Below, one piece after another: positions 1-12,077 of a stretch of DNA of 64,000 nt (its first letter is position 1; each line of letters opens with the position of its first letter). The stretch is from Angiostrongylus vasorum (taxonomy: Eukaryota; Nematoda; Chromadorea; Rhabditida; Metastrongylidae), in NCBI GenBank assembly GCA_018806985.1, contig JADANN010000450.1, positions 496,001 to 560,000 of the forward strand, given 5' to 3'. Under the pieces are notes generated by a model. The model ran no database searches. It saw only the letters and a list, made by a program, of their open reading frames with translations, and had not been told where the DNA came from. The translations under genes and the position numbers were made by a program.

Positions 1-221
1 TTAATCATTTCTCAACGATGCTGCTTTATCGATAGCAGACGATAATTTGTTGATCAATAAGCTATTACAACAGCTCAAAACTTTTTCTGTAGAAGAAACT
101 TGCCCCATTACATTCAAGGCGTATGTAATTTTAGTACAGTATCCTTTCACAGTTGAACACATCAAGAAAATCATGTCTTGAACGAAACCTTCCAGAAAAT
201 TTATACAAACTTTACAAACAA

Positions 222-262
222 ATTTACTCTGAGGAAGGCGAAATCCGCCGAAACGTCAGCTT
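222..262 (+). ncRNA. Hammerhead-ribozyme-like motif, copy a (Penelope-like element debris)
   Basis: Seen: the core CTGAGGA (229-235) fits the hammerhead consensus CTGANGA. It is followed by a 4-bp stem II, GGCG (237-240) with CGCC (246-249), then GAAAC (250-254) and the cleavage triplet GTC (255-257). Stem I is weak here (two pairs). Stem III is reduced to ACGT, which pairs only with a second copy. Known: such minimal motifs occur in Penelope-like retroelements and cleave as dimers. Activity of this copy is inference. Confidence 0.6.
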
Positions 263-1415
263 GTACGTAAGTAAAGAAATAAAATAACACCTCGTGTTTG
301 CTAAACAGAAGCAGAAAGAACAAACTTTAAGCTTCTAAAGTATCCAGTGGAAAAATGGGAGTTGTAAACATACTGTATGTTATTAAACACCATCTTTTCT
401 TGTTGTACGTAATTCCGCTTGTTTACTTGCTTATATGTTATGCCTTGAAGCAATAAAGCGAGAGACAAAGAAAGAGAAAGAAAAAGGAGGCCATATGCTT
501 CAGAAAATCAGAACTTCTCTGTCATCAAACAAAAGAACCTATATCTCATTCTGTAAACGAGGTTTCTAAACTTTCATGCTTTTCATTTCAATTGATGACA
601 GTCACGATGTGCTGAGATATGTTGAGCTTTTGAAAACTGTAGTTCTTCTCACATTGTACGACTTCTATCATTCATTTGTGAGGTCATTTAGTCCCACAAG
701 TGTTAACAAAGTCCTTGCAAGAAGACGCACATAATAAGGAAAACCTCTATTTATCAGCATGCAACCGAAGTTTAAAACGGTCTAATTTCTTGCTCAATCG
801 CTGAATCTCCCCACTTTTTCGAAAGAGTGAACATTTAAAGTTCCCGGATTTCATCATAAGACGAGCATCGCTCTATCAAAACATTGAAATTTCAGAGTCC
901 ACAACCGACTTGAGCTCAGGCTTTACTTTTATGAGAATATTGATCCATATAGGAGTTAGAATTAATCCGTTATGTAGTCTTCATGTGAACGATTTCTACG
1001 ATACGAAATATTTAACCTATCATTAATCATTCTCTTCAAAACCGCTCATATTTCTTAAGAGTTCAAGGAAAATCGCTTCAACCACGCTTGGAACTTTTTG
1101 ATAGACGTTTAAGAACGAGTGTTCTATTTTTTCTATCGAACGAACGCCTAAATATTCTTATATCTAAACTGTCTCTGGAAAGAGCGTCTGTGTGGAAATT
1201 AATTTTCAGTTACAAGAATGGACTTCCCATTTACCTAACCCCTTGTTACCCTGTTACCTATTAGTCAACATGGAAGGTTTTATGGCAACACAATTCATAC
1301 ATTTTACGACGGTTTAGCCGAATTTTCAAATGATTTTGCTCATTCTTAAAGCGCTACGCTACATTAACCTCGTGAATGAGATTTTCATTCGAAGTTTTAA
1401 AATGATAGCGAAATT
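263..1415. other. Gene-free AT-rich stretch
   Basis: I see no exon with a matching splice pattern and no repeat family recognised elsewhere in the window. Short tail-like sequence follows the ribozyme-like motif to about 300. Confidence 0.4.
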
Positions 1416-1418
1416 AAG

Positions 1419-1600
1419 CACCAGCATGGTGTGATGGTGAACATGTTAGCCCTTGCAAACAGTAAAAAATGTGTTCGATCCCCACCGCAGACACCCGCTG
1501 TTCGGAGCTTTGCAAATATCTCAGCATCATTGTGGTTATATTTCACATCATGCCTTCCATGAAAAAAAATAGAATGGGCAACCAATAAAAACTGATTCCA
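1419..1600 (+). repeat. tRNA-derived SINE, family 2
   Basis: A box-like TGGTGTGATGGTGAACATG and B box-like GTTCGATCCCCACC sit in a tRNA-like head at about 1424-1487. The body shared by all copies follows (TTTGCAAATATCTCAGCATCA), then a tail ending in a run of A near 1560-1570. Other copies lie at 5777, 18454, 18600, 23311, 23618, 42960, 49675 and 50395. Confidence 0.6.
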
Positions 1601-2169
1601 TTCAAGGCCTTCTCCAATATTATTGAAATGTTAGATTGTAAGCTTTTTTAAAAATTCTTCTTACGAATATTGTAAGAAAAAACTGAAGCAGCAGTGACTA
1701 AAGTCACTCTCTGGACTTCAAATATTCGAAGCTTACCTATTATTATTAGGCAATATTCGAATCCAGTTCGTTCTTTGTTGGCAGTTTTTTTTTGTCCTTT
1801 AAGTTATACGAGGCGAGTAGTGCAGTGGTGATTCTCGTTCATCACAGATTGTAGAGAATATGTTCAGTGTGGGTATTTATGCTACGCATATTCCATATCT
1901 TTCTTACTTGTCCATATTAATTTCATCCACCTTCATTCTGTCCATTACTAGTTATTCGTCTTCATATCACCCGTTTCCTGTTTATCCATCCTCATTTTTT
2001 GCTGCACTGAAATCATAGACCTGCTTTTTCATATTTGGTGCTCTGAGGAATATTCGACTCTGGACGTACCACATGAATCGACAATTTGTTAAATCTGCGC
2101 CAATCAATATTGTTCATTGTGTATTTAAGTTGTTGACTTCACACGAGGTTGATAAATAAATTTTATTCG

Positions 2170-2208
2170 GCTAACGTTTCGACGTCTTCGTCTTCATCAG
2201 AACCGATC
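2170..2208 (-). ncRNA. Hammerhead-ribozyme-like motif, copy b (family A)
   Basis: On the minus strand CTGATGA (2200-2194) is followed by stem II GACG/CGTC, GAAAC (2180-2176) and GTT (2175-2173). Stem I has six pairs including one G-T (CGGTT side against AGCCG side). Stem II differs from copies a, g and h (GGCG/CGCC) by a paired G-C to A-T exchange, i.e. compensatory change. This is the best-formed motif in the window. The flank ACGAGGTTGATAAATAAA recurs, decayed, at 15320 and 16330. Confidence 0.65.
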
Positions 2209-2214
2209 GGCCTT

Positions 2215-4140
2215 CAGAGACAACAACGGTCGATTTGAAAATTGTTTACCGTTTTCTTTCTATTTTTGGTAATGTTTGGAAGTGTTGCAACACACACAAC
2301 GTCTCTGGTTTGGATGTTGCTACCTACCTAGCATTTCAAAGCTCCAGGATCGACAAAATTGCACCAAACTTGTCTGCGAGGATATCAGCAATGATTTGAT
2401 CCATCGGTAGCCCAATCTCGTCATTGTATAGGCCAAATATGCATTCAATCACCTTGTCGTTTGTGCAAATGGAATTGAATTAGTGCACTTCGAAAAAGTG
2501 ATCAACGTCGACCACTTTTACTTTTACCCTTATCTTGTTCCACTTTCTATTCTAAAGGCTCACTTTGTTCACACATTTTCATTCATCTTTCATTCTATTG
2601 CTAGTTCATACGGGCAAGAAGTGTCTTAGTTATTAATAGCATTTAGTGCTGGTAGTACTTGGCGGCGTCCTTTGCTGGAAACGGTAAGCTGAATGATTGA
2701 GAGGTTATGGGAGAAAGACGAGTTACGATGTCCCATCACTATGAACGACGTTGCGCCATCACGATGAGAACAAATGCTGTATGCTGCAAATGGAACCGTC
2801 CTTTGAAGTTTTATATAGCATCACAAAGCTTTCGTTTAAAGAGATTTTTTCGGGAAAATTTTTTCAAATTCGACTACTTTCATAGATTAAGGTTATCGCG
2901 AAAAGATCGTTTTTGCCTACGTACTGTGTTACATTAGTTATTCAGTCCTGTTGGTCCATATAGTACACCAATATTTCCCCTTTGCACGCTGGTTTTCTTT
3001 CTAATGAGCGGAAGGAACAAATGTGCAATCAAAGCTGTTTTGTAATGTGAAGAGTTCCAAGTGGCAGTAAAAGTTCGTCGAAGAAGAATATTCTGTTCGC
3101 CTAGAGGGTTAAAGAATACTTCATTACCTTCGTAGAGAACTTTATCACTGTTGCTCCTGTAGTACTCAAGAACTCCCCACAACGATGTTACATTATTTTC
3201 CAGAATGTGTTCTTCGATCATTTACTACAATCTCTGCCGTCATTCTGTCAGTCTTCTTTTTTTTCAGTGGTTGCCGACTCTGTCTGACTTCAGATTAATT
3301 CGGCTTTTTATGTGTATATCGACAATACATGAAAGTTCGGCCAACGACATTTGATTGCTTTTCGATAGACATCTTTATCAGTGATAATGAGTCGTTCAAG
3401 TGCAGCTGAACTTTTCGTGTCAGACATTTTATCTAAATCTGATATGACTTCTTCTTCTGTCATTAGTCGGAATATCACAATAACAGAGCATTTGAAAGTA
3501 GCAGATCAATAACTATCTAACCTTAGCTGCTTAAATGCATTTTCTCGTCTTTCTCGATCTAAGAACTTATCCTGGATGTCACACCTAAACATAGAATGGT
3601 GGGGATCTTTTGAAGAGCATGGGTAAACCTATTTATGGCACCAACTGGAACCATATTGTTGGTGATGGCTTACTCGTTACAATTCCTGCTATAGGTTGTA
3701 CGTTTCACTATTCTTATCAATTCCAAACTAACATTCAATTAAGGACAAAAGTATTTTAATTAACCAGGTAACTTAAGATTTGCTTAAATATTTAGACCTC
3801 AAACAGAACCAACCATTCCGCTTTGGTCAACAAGTCAGCTCAGCGTCTTATATTTCTAAAAGGGTTCGGTGCCAATTTACTGATCCTGGTGATCCTGGAG
3901 TGGGAGAGAGCTTGACTTTCCTTGGGGACCAGTCAACGATCGTGTGCACCTTCTGTCAATTAGGTGCATTGTTGATTGGTTATTGGTGCCAATAACAGAA
4001 TGTAAGTTTAGCTCTTCGAATACGACAACAGATTCCATATTGTACAACAACTCGTTCCATAAAATGAACGACATATGTAAACGTCAAATCATCAAACGTT
4101 GCCGACATCGTCGTGAAACACAAGTGGAATCGCGCGGAGA
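2215..4140. other. Region without a defensible gene
   Basis: Open frames here (for example 2934-3221 minus) have no start or splice context that I trust. A fragment near 3858-3915 resembles the minus strand of SINE family 1 (GGTGCCAATTTACTGATCC). Near 3335-3385 there is a broken relative of the family A ribozyme sequence. Confidence 0.3.
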
Positions 4141-4146
4141 GCGTTT

Positions 4147-4166
4147 TTTGCCGCGCGCGCGGCAAA
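4147..4166. repeat. Perfect 20-bp palindrome with alternating CG core
   Basis: Seen: TTTGCCGCGC followed at once by its exact reverse complement, no spacer. The centre is a CG alternation in an otherwise AT-rich region, preceded by TCGCGCGGAG at 4128-4137. It could form a cruciform or Z-DNA, or be a binding site; nothing in the sequence tells which. Confidence 0.7.
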
Positions 4167-4205
4167 TGACATTTCCTGAAATTACGGTAACCGCTAATTA
4201 TACGC

Positions 4206-4263
4206 AAACGAACGAACGAACGAACGAACGAACGAACGAACAAACGAACAAACGAACAAACGA
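4206..4263 (+). repeat. Tetranucleotide microsatellite (ACGA/ACAA)n
   Basis: About fourteen ACGA or ACAA units in tandem, 40 bp after the 20-bp palindrome. It creates a spurious TNERTNER-type frame on the plus strand and a VRSFVRSF-type frame on the minus strand; neither is a protein. Confidence 0.9.
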
Positions 4264-4559
4264 CCTTCACTTCAACTGTCGCCTTGTTCCAGACCTCCTC
4301 ACTATGATGGGAATTACTTCTTCACAATATCGTTACAGTTACTATTTAATGTCATGGTAATTTGCAATAAATACATTCATTGCCAAGGAAATTTTGCTAA
4401 CACTAGTAATGCAGTCACAACAAAATTACGTAAAGATAGCTTCTTATCATTTGTAATCACTGAAGTACTTTTTCTTCAGCATTGCCCTCCTCAGCAGACT
4501 TGTTCAATGTGCACGGAAAAACGAGATGATTTCGTTTTGACGTCGATTTTCTAAGTCAT

Positions 4560-5770
4560 GAATACAGTAGAATATGAATCAGATCTTCAGAAAGGCTGAA
4601 AATGAGCTGTCTTTCTTTCCAGAGGTGTTCTGCAACAAAGCTGCTCTGAGTAAGTTGATGCCGTTTTTAAATGAACTTACAAAGTCACTTCGTCTTGAGG
4701 GGATGATGAATTGCAACAGTACTAAGAAGAATTCGGAAATTTTGCTTTGTGTTAATGTTTCAGAGAGTGAAAAATCTTAAAGAAATTCCATTACGATTCT
4801 TTGTTATCATTTAGAATAGAATCAAACCGTTAAAGTCGTCGTAATACCGTAATCCTTCTCAGACTGCATCGTTTGTTTTCCATTCGCCTCTAGTCATGCA
4901 TTTAGAGGGTTGGATCGCTTTCTGCCTCACATAGTTATTACTTTTTGAACAAATAAGATTCATCACAATAAAAGAGCATAGTGACAGCTACTACCTTGCG
5001 ACAATCAACTCAGTTTAGTTAAGCATCTTATGAACGATGTAAATGCCTGAATGTTGAAGGATACTGACAGAATGCATGAAAATTCTCTATTTCTCTTGAA
5101 CACAGGACTTTGTAAACGGAGAGTGAAGGTGTTTTCGTGTTACTAAAAATCATCCTAAAAAGTCCCACATCATATTTCGGTCAATCAGTTTTCCCCTGAT
5201 GAACTTGCAGCGTACCAAACTGTTCTGTAAAGCATTGCTTTCTTAGATTCCACTCATGCTATTGATTTTATCGATTCTTCATTAGCGTACTCGCATTATA
5301 AAAAAATATTTAGTTGTAACGTTTCACAGAGAGCTCGAACAATTTGGAAATAGTGAGTGATTTCATATAAATGTCTGACTAAGTCATTATTGGCGGAACA
5401 TTTTCGTTCACTTCTTCTCCTGAGAAATTTGGCTTGGATATTTTCGTACTCGAGGAATCAACGAATTCTAACCTGGACCGTGATGAATTCGCATTATTCC
5501 TACCTGAAGCTTACGGTACTTTTTTATTATACATATATATACTGACGCCACATAATCCTAAAAACCATATGTGTACAGTATTTAATAAATAAAGTTGAGC
5601 CAAATGACTTAAACGGTCATTTTGGATTCTTTTTTATAAATGTGTCGAAATGCTAGGTGGTAGTTGTTCCGTCTCTCACTTGGCGATTTCTCGTCATCTA
5701 ATCACCATTGAGGATAAATGGGTACAGTCTTGGTTCCTGTGTCGCTTTCAGAAAATGCACCTAATTTACG
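4560..5770. other. Gene-free AT-rich stretch
   Basis: No exon chain and no recognised repeat. The frame at 4574-4780 has no acceptor, donor or family signature that I can see. Confidence 0.3.
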
Positions 5771-5776
5771 ACGTTA

Positions 5777-5935
5777 ACTTTTTTATCTACTGCTTTCTAT
5801 TATTTTTCAGAGCATGGTTCGATGTGAAATACGGGGCTGAGATATTTGCAAAACTTCGACCCCACCCCAGATCGAACAAACAGTTACACTTCCTTGTGGC
5901 TGATGTGTTGCCTAGTGCACATTGAGACCCTTGCT
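5777..5935 (-). repeat. tRNA-derived SINE, family 2 (minus copy)
   Basis: The plus strand shows the reverse of the family 2 tail (TTTTTATCTACTGC), then GCTGAGATATTTGCAAAACT and a decayed reversed B box at about 5862-5880. The tRNA-like head is decayed. Confidence 0.5.
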
Positions 5936-6787
5936 TTGCCTTTCTTTCAGCCTTAGCTCACACATTTACTTGAAAAAATTTCCAGTGGGCTGCCTGCTAT
6001 TGCCGTAAATATCCTTATCGCAAAACCGCAGAACTATCAGAAAACATCTGTGGAAAAACGGTGCATTTAAGAAACAACCCTTTTTGGTTGACTGTCCTTC
6101 AACCATTCATTTACTGTGTGAATGTCTTTCTTCAGGTTCCACCAATTCAGCTTGCAGCGCATTTTTCCCGTTCCTGCACTAGTAACATTTGATTGAATTT
6201 TCTAGTGAGAGGGACCTTCTTCCTCTTTTGGAGAGCCAAATATAGTAAAAAAACACTTTCGAAGTGTTTTGATATTCCAGTTCAGAGCGTGAGTGCAGCG
6301 CAATGTTTAGAAACACTCTGCGGTGGACATGGTCGTTTGTTCGATGTGGCGTCCAAGTTAAGCCCAGACCTCCATCCTTTTCTGGCAGAATGAAACCCTG
6401 GGCTTCGTACATTAGAGAGTTTGCGGAAGTCATGTTGTAACAAAATGTGCAATCATGCACGCCTAAGGTGCCCTAATGGAGTCCACCGCATTACGTACGG
6501 ATCCGTAAAGGATTATCAACGTGGAACAGTTCGTCCACCAATCTTTTCTTACAACTCATTAAAATCTGATAGATCCGTGAAGTCCAAAACGGTCTTCTAA
6601 ATACGGCGGTTAAAATCTAATCACAGGTGTAGGAGTGTGCTCGTGCACATCAAAGGTGTTTGTGTTGTTTCTCTGCTCCCATTATTTTATAACACCTCAC
6701 TCTTAACTGTGATTTCGTTCCAATTGTCACAACTAATTCAACAGTAAATTTGCAAATTTGAACGGTAATCGAACAGACATGATGACT

Positions 6788-7007
6788 GACAAGTTTCGTG
6801 CATAAAGAAGTTGTGTATCGGTTGTATCCGGACGAAGCAATTTCGATCGAATCAGATCTTGATGAGTCGCATCGAATTAGTCGCCCGCTCCAGTCGGCCT
6901 GTTCGACAACCTCCATTCATAACATCACTTCTCCTAATCGTCTACCACAATCGTTCACATGGAATGAATGCTTCGTCGGGAGCACTACTGTCCATGAGAT
7001 CCTTTAA
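6788..7007 (+). CDS. Possible 3'-terminal coding exon, unknown product
   Basis: The frame from about 6790 to the TAA at 7005-7007 reads as an acidic and serine-rich C-terminus (residues such as YPDEAISIESDLDESH, then SACSTTSIHNITSPN). Amino-acid composition looks more protein-like than the other frames, but the acceptor (GACAAG at 6786-6791) is poor and no upstream exon was found. It may be chance. Confidence 0.18.
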
Positions 7008-7009
7008 AT

Positions 7010-8700
7010 AGTTGGTCATCTGCTGATGTTTCGATCGGTTACATTCGTTTTTCTCTCATATCTACCTCTGCCTTGGATGTTCTTGTAACCACATACTGTA
7101 TTTTCTAATTCTTTGTAAACATCTGTTCGTCTTCAGTTTCGGTGTTTTGGTTTTTCTTCTCATAACCACCACTATTTTAGATTTTTAGTCACCGTTATTG
7201 ATGTCTGAAAACACCCCTTCTGCCGGCATGAAAGGAATCTGTATTCCAGACTTCTGAGTTGATCAGAAACATCAGTGATAATGCATTGTGGAAAAATTGT
7301 GCACTTTACAACATATTCCAATTTTCTGCTAATCTGCTCTTAATTTGGAATGAAGCCGAGTTTAGTTATTCCTATCTTCTATATTCTAGAAATTTTCAAA
7401 CTTTGGTTGCTTACAATGTTTTCGACTGAGGATTTATAGATTTTTTTATTTGTAAACAAAACTTCACATGACAACAAGTTGACGACGGATGTAGCCACAT
7501 TCTTAAGCCCACAGACTGATCGATATCCCGCTTCTTCTCCTTCCGTGATATTTTAACCTCTTCTTAATTTAAAAGCATTGGTCTTCACTTAATCTAATCC
7601 ACAGCTACTCACTACTAACCCGTCATTGTGTTCATCCATAACGATATTATTAACAATCCATCCACGCTACGTAGAAGTTTAGAAATCTTCCTATCGGCGT
7701 CTCTACTGTTGTACAGTTGAAGTGATTATATTACTGCAGTATTTTATATTTCAACGAATTCTAATTAACATCACTGGACGGTGGTTTAGTAACTAGTAAA
7801 CATGCTTTAATAAGCATAGAGCAAAGCATTTGAATATATATATGTCTCCATTCATTCTGTTCATCCCTTTCCATCAGGCGAACCATCACCGCTCCTTCTA
7901 AGGCTTTTGACACAGAACTCTCGAAATAAGGCTGAATCGTCATCGTTTCCTGTCGTTCATCACACTGTTCCCAGAATTTCAAAGTAGGGATCGACCTCCA
8001 TTCTCATCGTTTAATCCATTCGAGTGTTTACTGCTTCGGATGACGTATGCGCAGGTCGGGCACGACCACCTGCCCAACGAGAGTACAGCTGTTTTTCTAC
8101 ATTGCCAAACAACATCGCCGCCACTGTTTATACACATGCGATCCTTCTTTGAGCACCTAGTCTTCTATCTTCGTTCGTTCCATTTCTTTGTTATCTCATT
8201 TAGGTATTGTCTAGAAAATAAGTGCCCTAAACGCTTGCAATTTCCAATAACTTTTGGTAGATGGGAGAATTAACGTTGTTCAACTTACTACCAAGCTTGC
8301 CTCTGTGGAATTCTCTGATTTGGAAAACGATCTATTAAAGGCGTGTAAAAAATGAATGGTTTTTCTTACACTGTTAACTGTTTTCTTCACTATGAAGAAA
8401 GAATTAAGAAATTTTCCGACTAGACCCATGTGTGCGTTAAGGCCCTATACCAGTTTTGGCATTGAAGAATTCCGTGTACAAACAAATTCGAAACAGTTCT
8501 GCCAATAATTTCTAGCAAAAATTGTCGATGTCCGTCTTACCTTATTCGAGCACCTCATGATATAAGTTGTTCTTTTAATGTATTCGCTTACGGTGGAAAG
8601 CTGGGTTTCACTCATTTCGAATCGGTTCTAAAAGGTGATGGGCTATTAGTATGGGAAGTAGCTTCAATCATTGTGTATGATGCATTTCTCTATAGTAACT
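7010..8700. other. Gene-free AT-rich stretch
   Basis: No exon chain and no recognised repeat seen on either strand. Several 60-77 aa frames exist but lack splice context. Confidence 0.3.
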
Positions 8701-8710
8701 AATTGACAGG

Positions 8711-9000
8711 GCGCGTGTGGCGTAGTGTTCGGAGGCGCCCTGCAACACATACAAGGGATCGATCTCCGCGCTCCTGGCCCATCAAGCCTTCCATCCCTTC
8801 GGATTCGAAAAAAATTGGTACTAGACTTGTCTGAGAGGATAGCAGCACTGGATTAATACATCGGTAGGCCACCATGGATCATTGTAAAGGCCAGGTATGC
8901 ATTTAATCACCTCCAAACGATGCTTAATGAAGTCGAATGCATGGCGCGTCCCTCAAGGACGATCAACGCGGGCAGCTTTATCCTTTTATTTTTTTTATTT
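8711..9000 (+). repeat. tRNA-derived SINE, family 1
   Basis: The tRNA-like head has an A box (TGGCGTAGTGTTCGGAGG, 8718-8735) and a B box (GGGATCGATCTCC, 8755-8767). The body follows: CCCATCAAGCCTTCCATCCC, then TTGGTACTAGACTTGTCTG, then ATGCATTTAATCACCTCC. The 3' tail is GCTTTATCCTTTTATT with a T-rich run. About 290 bp, one of at least ten copies here. Confidence 0.75.
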
Positions 9001-9009
9001 GATTGATGG

Positions 9010-10435
9010 GGTGTCATCGCAGGCTTCATAAGAGAAAACTACATGAAAGGCCTACTTACTTTCTTGCTTATTTGTTGTTGTGTATCATGAAGATCGAGTA
9101 TAATGATTAATATGCTTGGAACAGGCCATCTACCACTCGCACTCCTACACGCGTAGAACTCCATTCATCACTACTCTACTTGTCAGACGGTTATGCGTGT
9201 CGATATTCTGATATCCACAGTTATGAGAAACTTTTGGGAAATGCTGCAGCAGTTCCACTCTTAGATGGAATGAGGTTTTGCCTAATTTCTCAGCACATAT
9301 GCGCGTTCACTTAAAAAGGTGACCATTTAGGTCAAGGAAGCGCTTTTCCCACGATAGTCAAAGCTCTGGTAATAGTTTTGTGAAAGAAATGTGCTATGAA
9401 GTTGGAAACCATGTTCCATTTTTTTATTGGGACAGTATTTATAGAATTAAGCTTGCAACAGGTATATCACGAAATAGCTCTGGTATAAGCCAGTAAAGCC
9501 CCTACTCTTTAGTTTCGGCATTTTTGCAATAAGTACCTACATCTGGCTTGATGATCTCTGCTGTAGGAGTTGAATATACGTAGGATTAACTCCCGGATTA
9601 GACCTACATTTTTTCATCCTCTTCTCTCATATACTATTTTTCTAGCTTCTTGATTACGAGATTTTGGTCGAATCGGCATACAGTATACAATCTGTGCACA
9701 AAACGCCAACACACTCATGTCCAGCTGGTTATTCGAATACCAAATATATAAGTCAATTAGGCTCAGCACAAACAGGAAGCCAACCCTCTGTGCCCATCTG
9801 TCTCTGAGGGCAAGTATATGGTGACTTCTGTCCGTGTTCTATCTCCTCTTCACCAACCTGGGAACACGCTACTTCGCTTCTCAACTAATCAACTTTGAAC
9901 TCCTCACAAGTAACGGAGCTTAGTATTGTTGACACACTAGCACAGTATATTTTACAGGAGGTAAATGAGCAAAATCCTCGTCCTACTGCAGCAGTATAGG
10001 AGGGAAGTCCGCGTAAGAATTTCTTACCCGGTACTTCACGAGCGATCAGCGCTCCCAGCGCCAACATTTTGTTTTTCGCCGTTTTTTTTCATAATGCTAG
10101 AAACTCGTTAATTTCATCGCACTAACGACACCCATTCAGAGTTATGACGCATTCTGCGAGATTTCATTACATTCCTCGACCTCCTAGACGAACCCAGTTA
10201 ATCCTACCAGAAATACTCATTAGTTGTTAACCCCTAACGTCGTGCGATGACGTTCACAAGCTTCCATATGTGTAAAAAAAAAGTCGTGTTTTCAGATCGT
10301 TGAGCTAACTTTTAGTCCACCTAATAATTGGCTTTATCGTTTTAGCAAAATTTTCAAAGACTGGAAATATGTTTGAGTTTGAAAATACTAAACGGCCGAA
10401 CACAAGATAAACAATTCTTTAAGGACTGAGTCGCG
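9010..10435. other. Gene-free stretch
   Basis: No exon chain and no recognised repeat. The small minus frame at 9885-10067 has no supporting features. Confidence 0.3.
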
Positions 10436-10439
10436 TTTT

Positions 10440-10800
10440 TCTGCTGCTCTGGTGCTGGGTTGGTACTGGAGTGCAGATCAGGGAGGGTCAGCAGTAGTGA
10501 GCACTACCCATTTGGACAGTTCTGATCATCTATTTAATCCTTCACTCAACCCCGGTCATCGTCGGGCATTTCTACAGGGTGTTCCCCATGTGGGACCTGT
10601 GGTGTGGTCGTCTTTCGACAGCTCTGCACGGACAGCAATCTCCCGTGTGCATTCAGGTGGAAACCTGCCAGTGTACATTTGTCATCTCGACTTCTATTAT
10701 CTGATTCAACAATTATAACGGCGCATGCGTCCCTATGAGTGCGCCCAGTTGATATTAACAGGTGTTCCTTGTTTGACGTCGCGACATTCTGGATTTCGAT
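10440..10800. repeat. Unidentified GC-rich island, probable decayed mobile sequence
   Basis: This stretch is clearly richer in G+C than its flanks and has long overlapping frames on both strands (plus 10452-10718; minus 10818-10546 with residues such as SRDDKCTLAGFH and PHGEHPVEMPDDDRG). The look is that of a transposable-element fragment, but I could not match it to the RTE, Penelope or mariner sequences in this window. Confidence 0.25.
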
Positions 10801-11324
10801 GATGTATTTTCTCAGCATATGAAAGCGTCGTTGACCTCTTTCGGGATTTCAGAATCTTGCCTTCACTGGAAGAAATGAATATTGCTCAGAAACATACTTA
10901 ATTCACTTTCCCATTCCACTAGAATATTCGAAACATCAAATTTCTTCCCACGTAAGTTTCCGTGTGTAGAATACTTCCCACAAACTTCCTCTCGCACCGT
11001 AAAATCGTAGATTTTTTTCTTGCTTGTTTTCTCTTTACTGCGATAAAAACTGTAGCAGTAAGATCGCGAGAACTCGATATTTATGTCGTGCTTCTTCTTC
11101 AACTTTGTGTTCCTTTTTTCCTTGAACTTTCCACTTTCCTTGCCGATCAATATTTCCTAACCGCTTTTTCTTTTTTATTTTTCAATTAACATTTCATCTC
11201 TTTTGCCACCTAAAATGAGAATAATAGAGGTTGTGCCACATTACTAAGCTAGATATTATTCAAATGAAAGCAGTTTTGCTATTCCCTCAGGAAGATCTTT
11301 TTTATTTGCATATGACCCGTCTTC

Positions 11325-11440
11325 AATCTACTGTGCGGATCCCAGCACTTCTCACATTCGATTCATTTCCTCGCATCCATTGTCCACGAAGGTCTTCCAA
11401 CTCTTCGGCTTCGGCTATTGCTTGAAGATTTTCATTCCAT
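11325..11440 (-). repeat. Repeat family D, 3' part (minus)
   Basis: The minus strand reads the 3' half of family D: CAAGCAATAGCCGAAGCCG, GAAGACCTTCGTGGACAATG, ATGCGAGGAAATGAATCGAA, then GTGCTGGGATCC. The same order is at 39900-40040 and, decayed, at 18280-18400. Confidence 0.5.
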
Positions 11441-11502
11441 CTTGAATGGAATGTCATGCAATGCTGGTTGAGTCGATTCTCGTTGGAGAACTAAGAATCT
11501 TC

Positions 11503-11885
11503 CCAACGGTTTACCGCCTCATCGTGGCTGGGAGGTGTTCCTGGGTGTTGGGCTGCGATGTACAGCGGGGGAGATTTGTCCCTCCGGCAGGGTCTTCCAA
11601 GCTGAGAATGAGTCCGACGTTTCCATCAGGAAGCCTAGCTAAGGGTAAACCAATACCAGGATCCGCGACCGTCCTGGTATCAAAGTCGCATGGTGGCAAA
11701 TCTCCCTCTGATCCACAAGGACTGCGACTGCACGTGGTGGTGAAGACCTGGGGCAGACTTTAGCCAGGCTGAATTCGGGATTACAGGGAACCACAATGGC
11801 TTAACCAGCAAATCTCCGATAGATGGTGATTATGCTGTGGCCAGCACAACCAGTGAAGACTGGCCGTTCAAGTATCAAATGTCAA
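11503..11885 (+). repeat. Stand-alone copy of the RTE 5' module
   Basis: It starts AACGGTTTACCGCCTCATCG and ends GGCCGTTCAAGTATCAAATG. The first three quarters match the reverse complement of 58080-58395, where the same sequence heads an RTE copy. After GGCTTAACCAGCAAA the stand-alone copies go on differently (TCTCCGATAGATGG...). Four such copies (also 28577, 41125, 47361) share this second half, which suggests a non-autonomous derivative. Confidence 0.6.
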
Positions 11886-11939
11886 GTGGACTAAGAAAGC
11901 TGTGCTGGAACGTTCCCAGTTGGATTGCAGAGAGTGATT

Positions 11940-12005
11940 TTTTTCCCGACAATTCCGGTACCAATTTCCCGATTCCGGAGGGATGAGAGGCTTGGTTGAC
12001 CCGGA
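11940..12005 (-). repeat. SINE family 1 fragment (minus)
   Basis: CGGTACCAATTTCCCGATTC and GGAGGGATGAGAGGCTTGG are the reverse of the family 1 body. Head and tail are missing. Confidence 0.5.
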
Positions 12006-12077
12006 TTGTAACCTAACTGCACCATGTTTATGTTATCCGACATCACTACCACTGTGCTATCCGCTTCATTCTCCAGT

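Noticed and set aside
1424..1487. SINE heads as tRNA genes
   Set aside because: A and B boxes are present in many copies, but the acceptor and T stems do not pair and a shared SINE body follows.
3335..3385. Hammerhead-like sequence near TTCGGCCAACG
   Set aside because: The minus strand has CTGATAA instead of CTGANGA and an unpaired extra segment. At most a worn family A relative.
4201..4263. CRISPR-like short repeats
   Set aside because: The units are directly abutting 4-bp repeats without spacers, a microsatellite; no array of repeats with unique spacers exists in the window.
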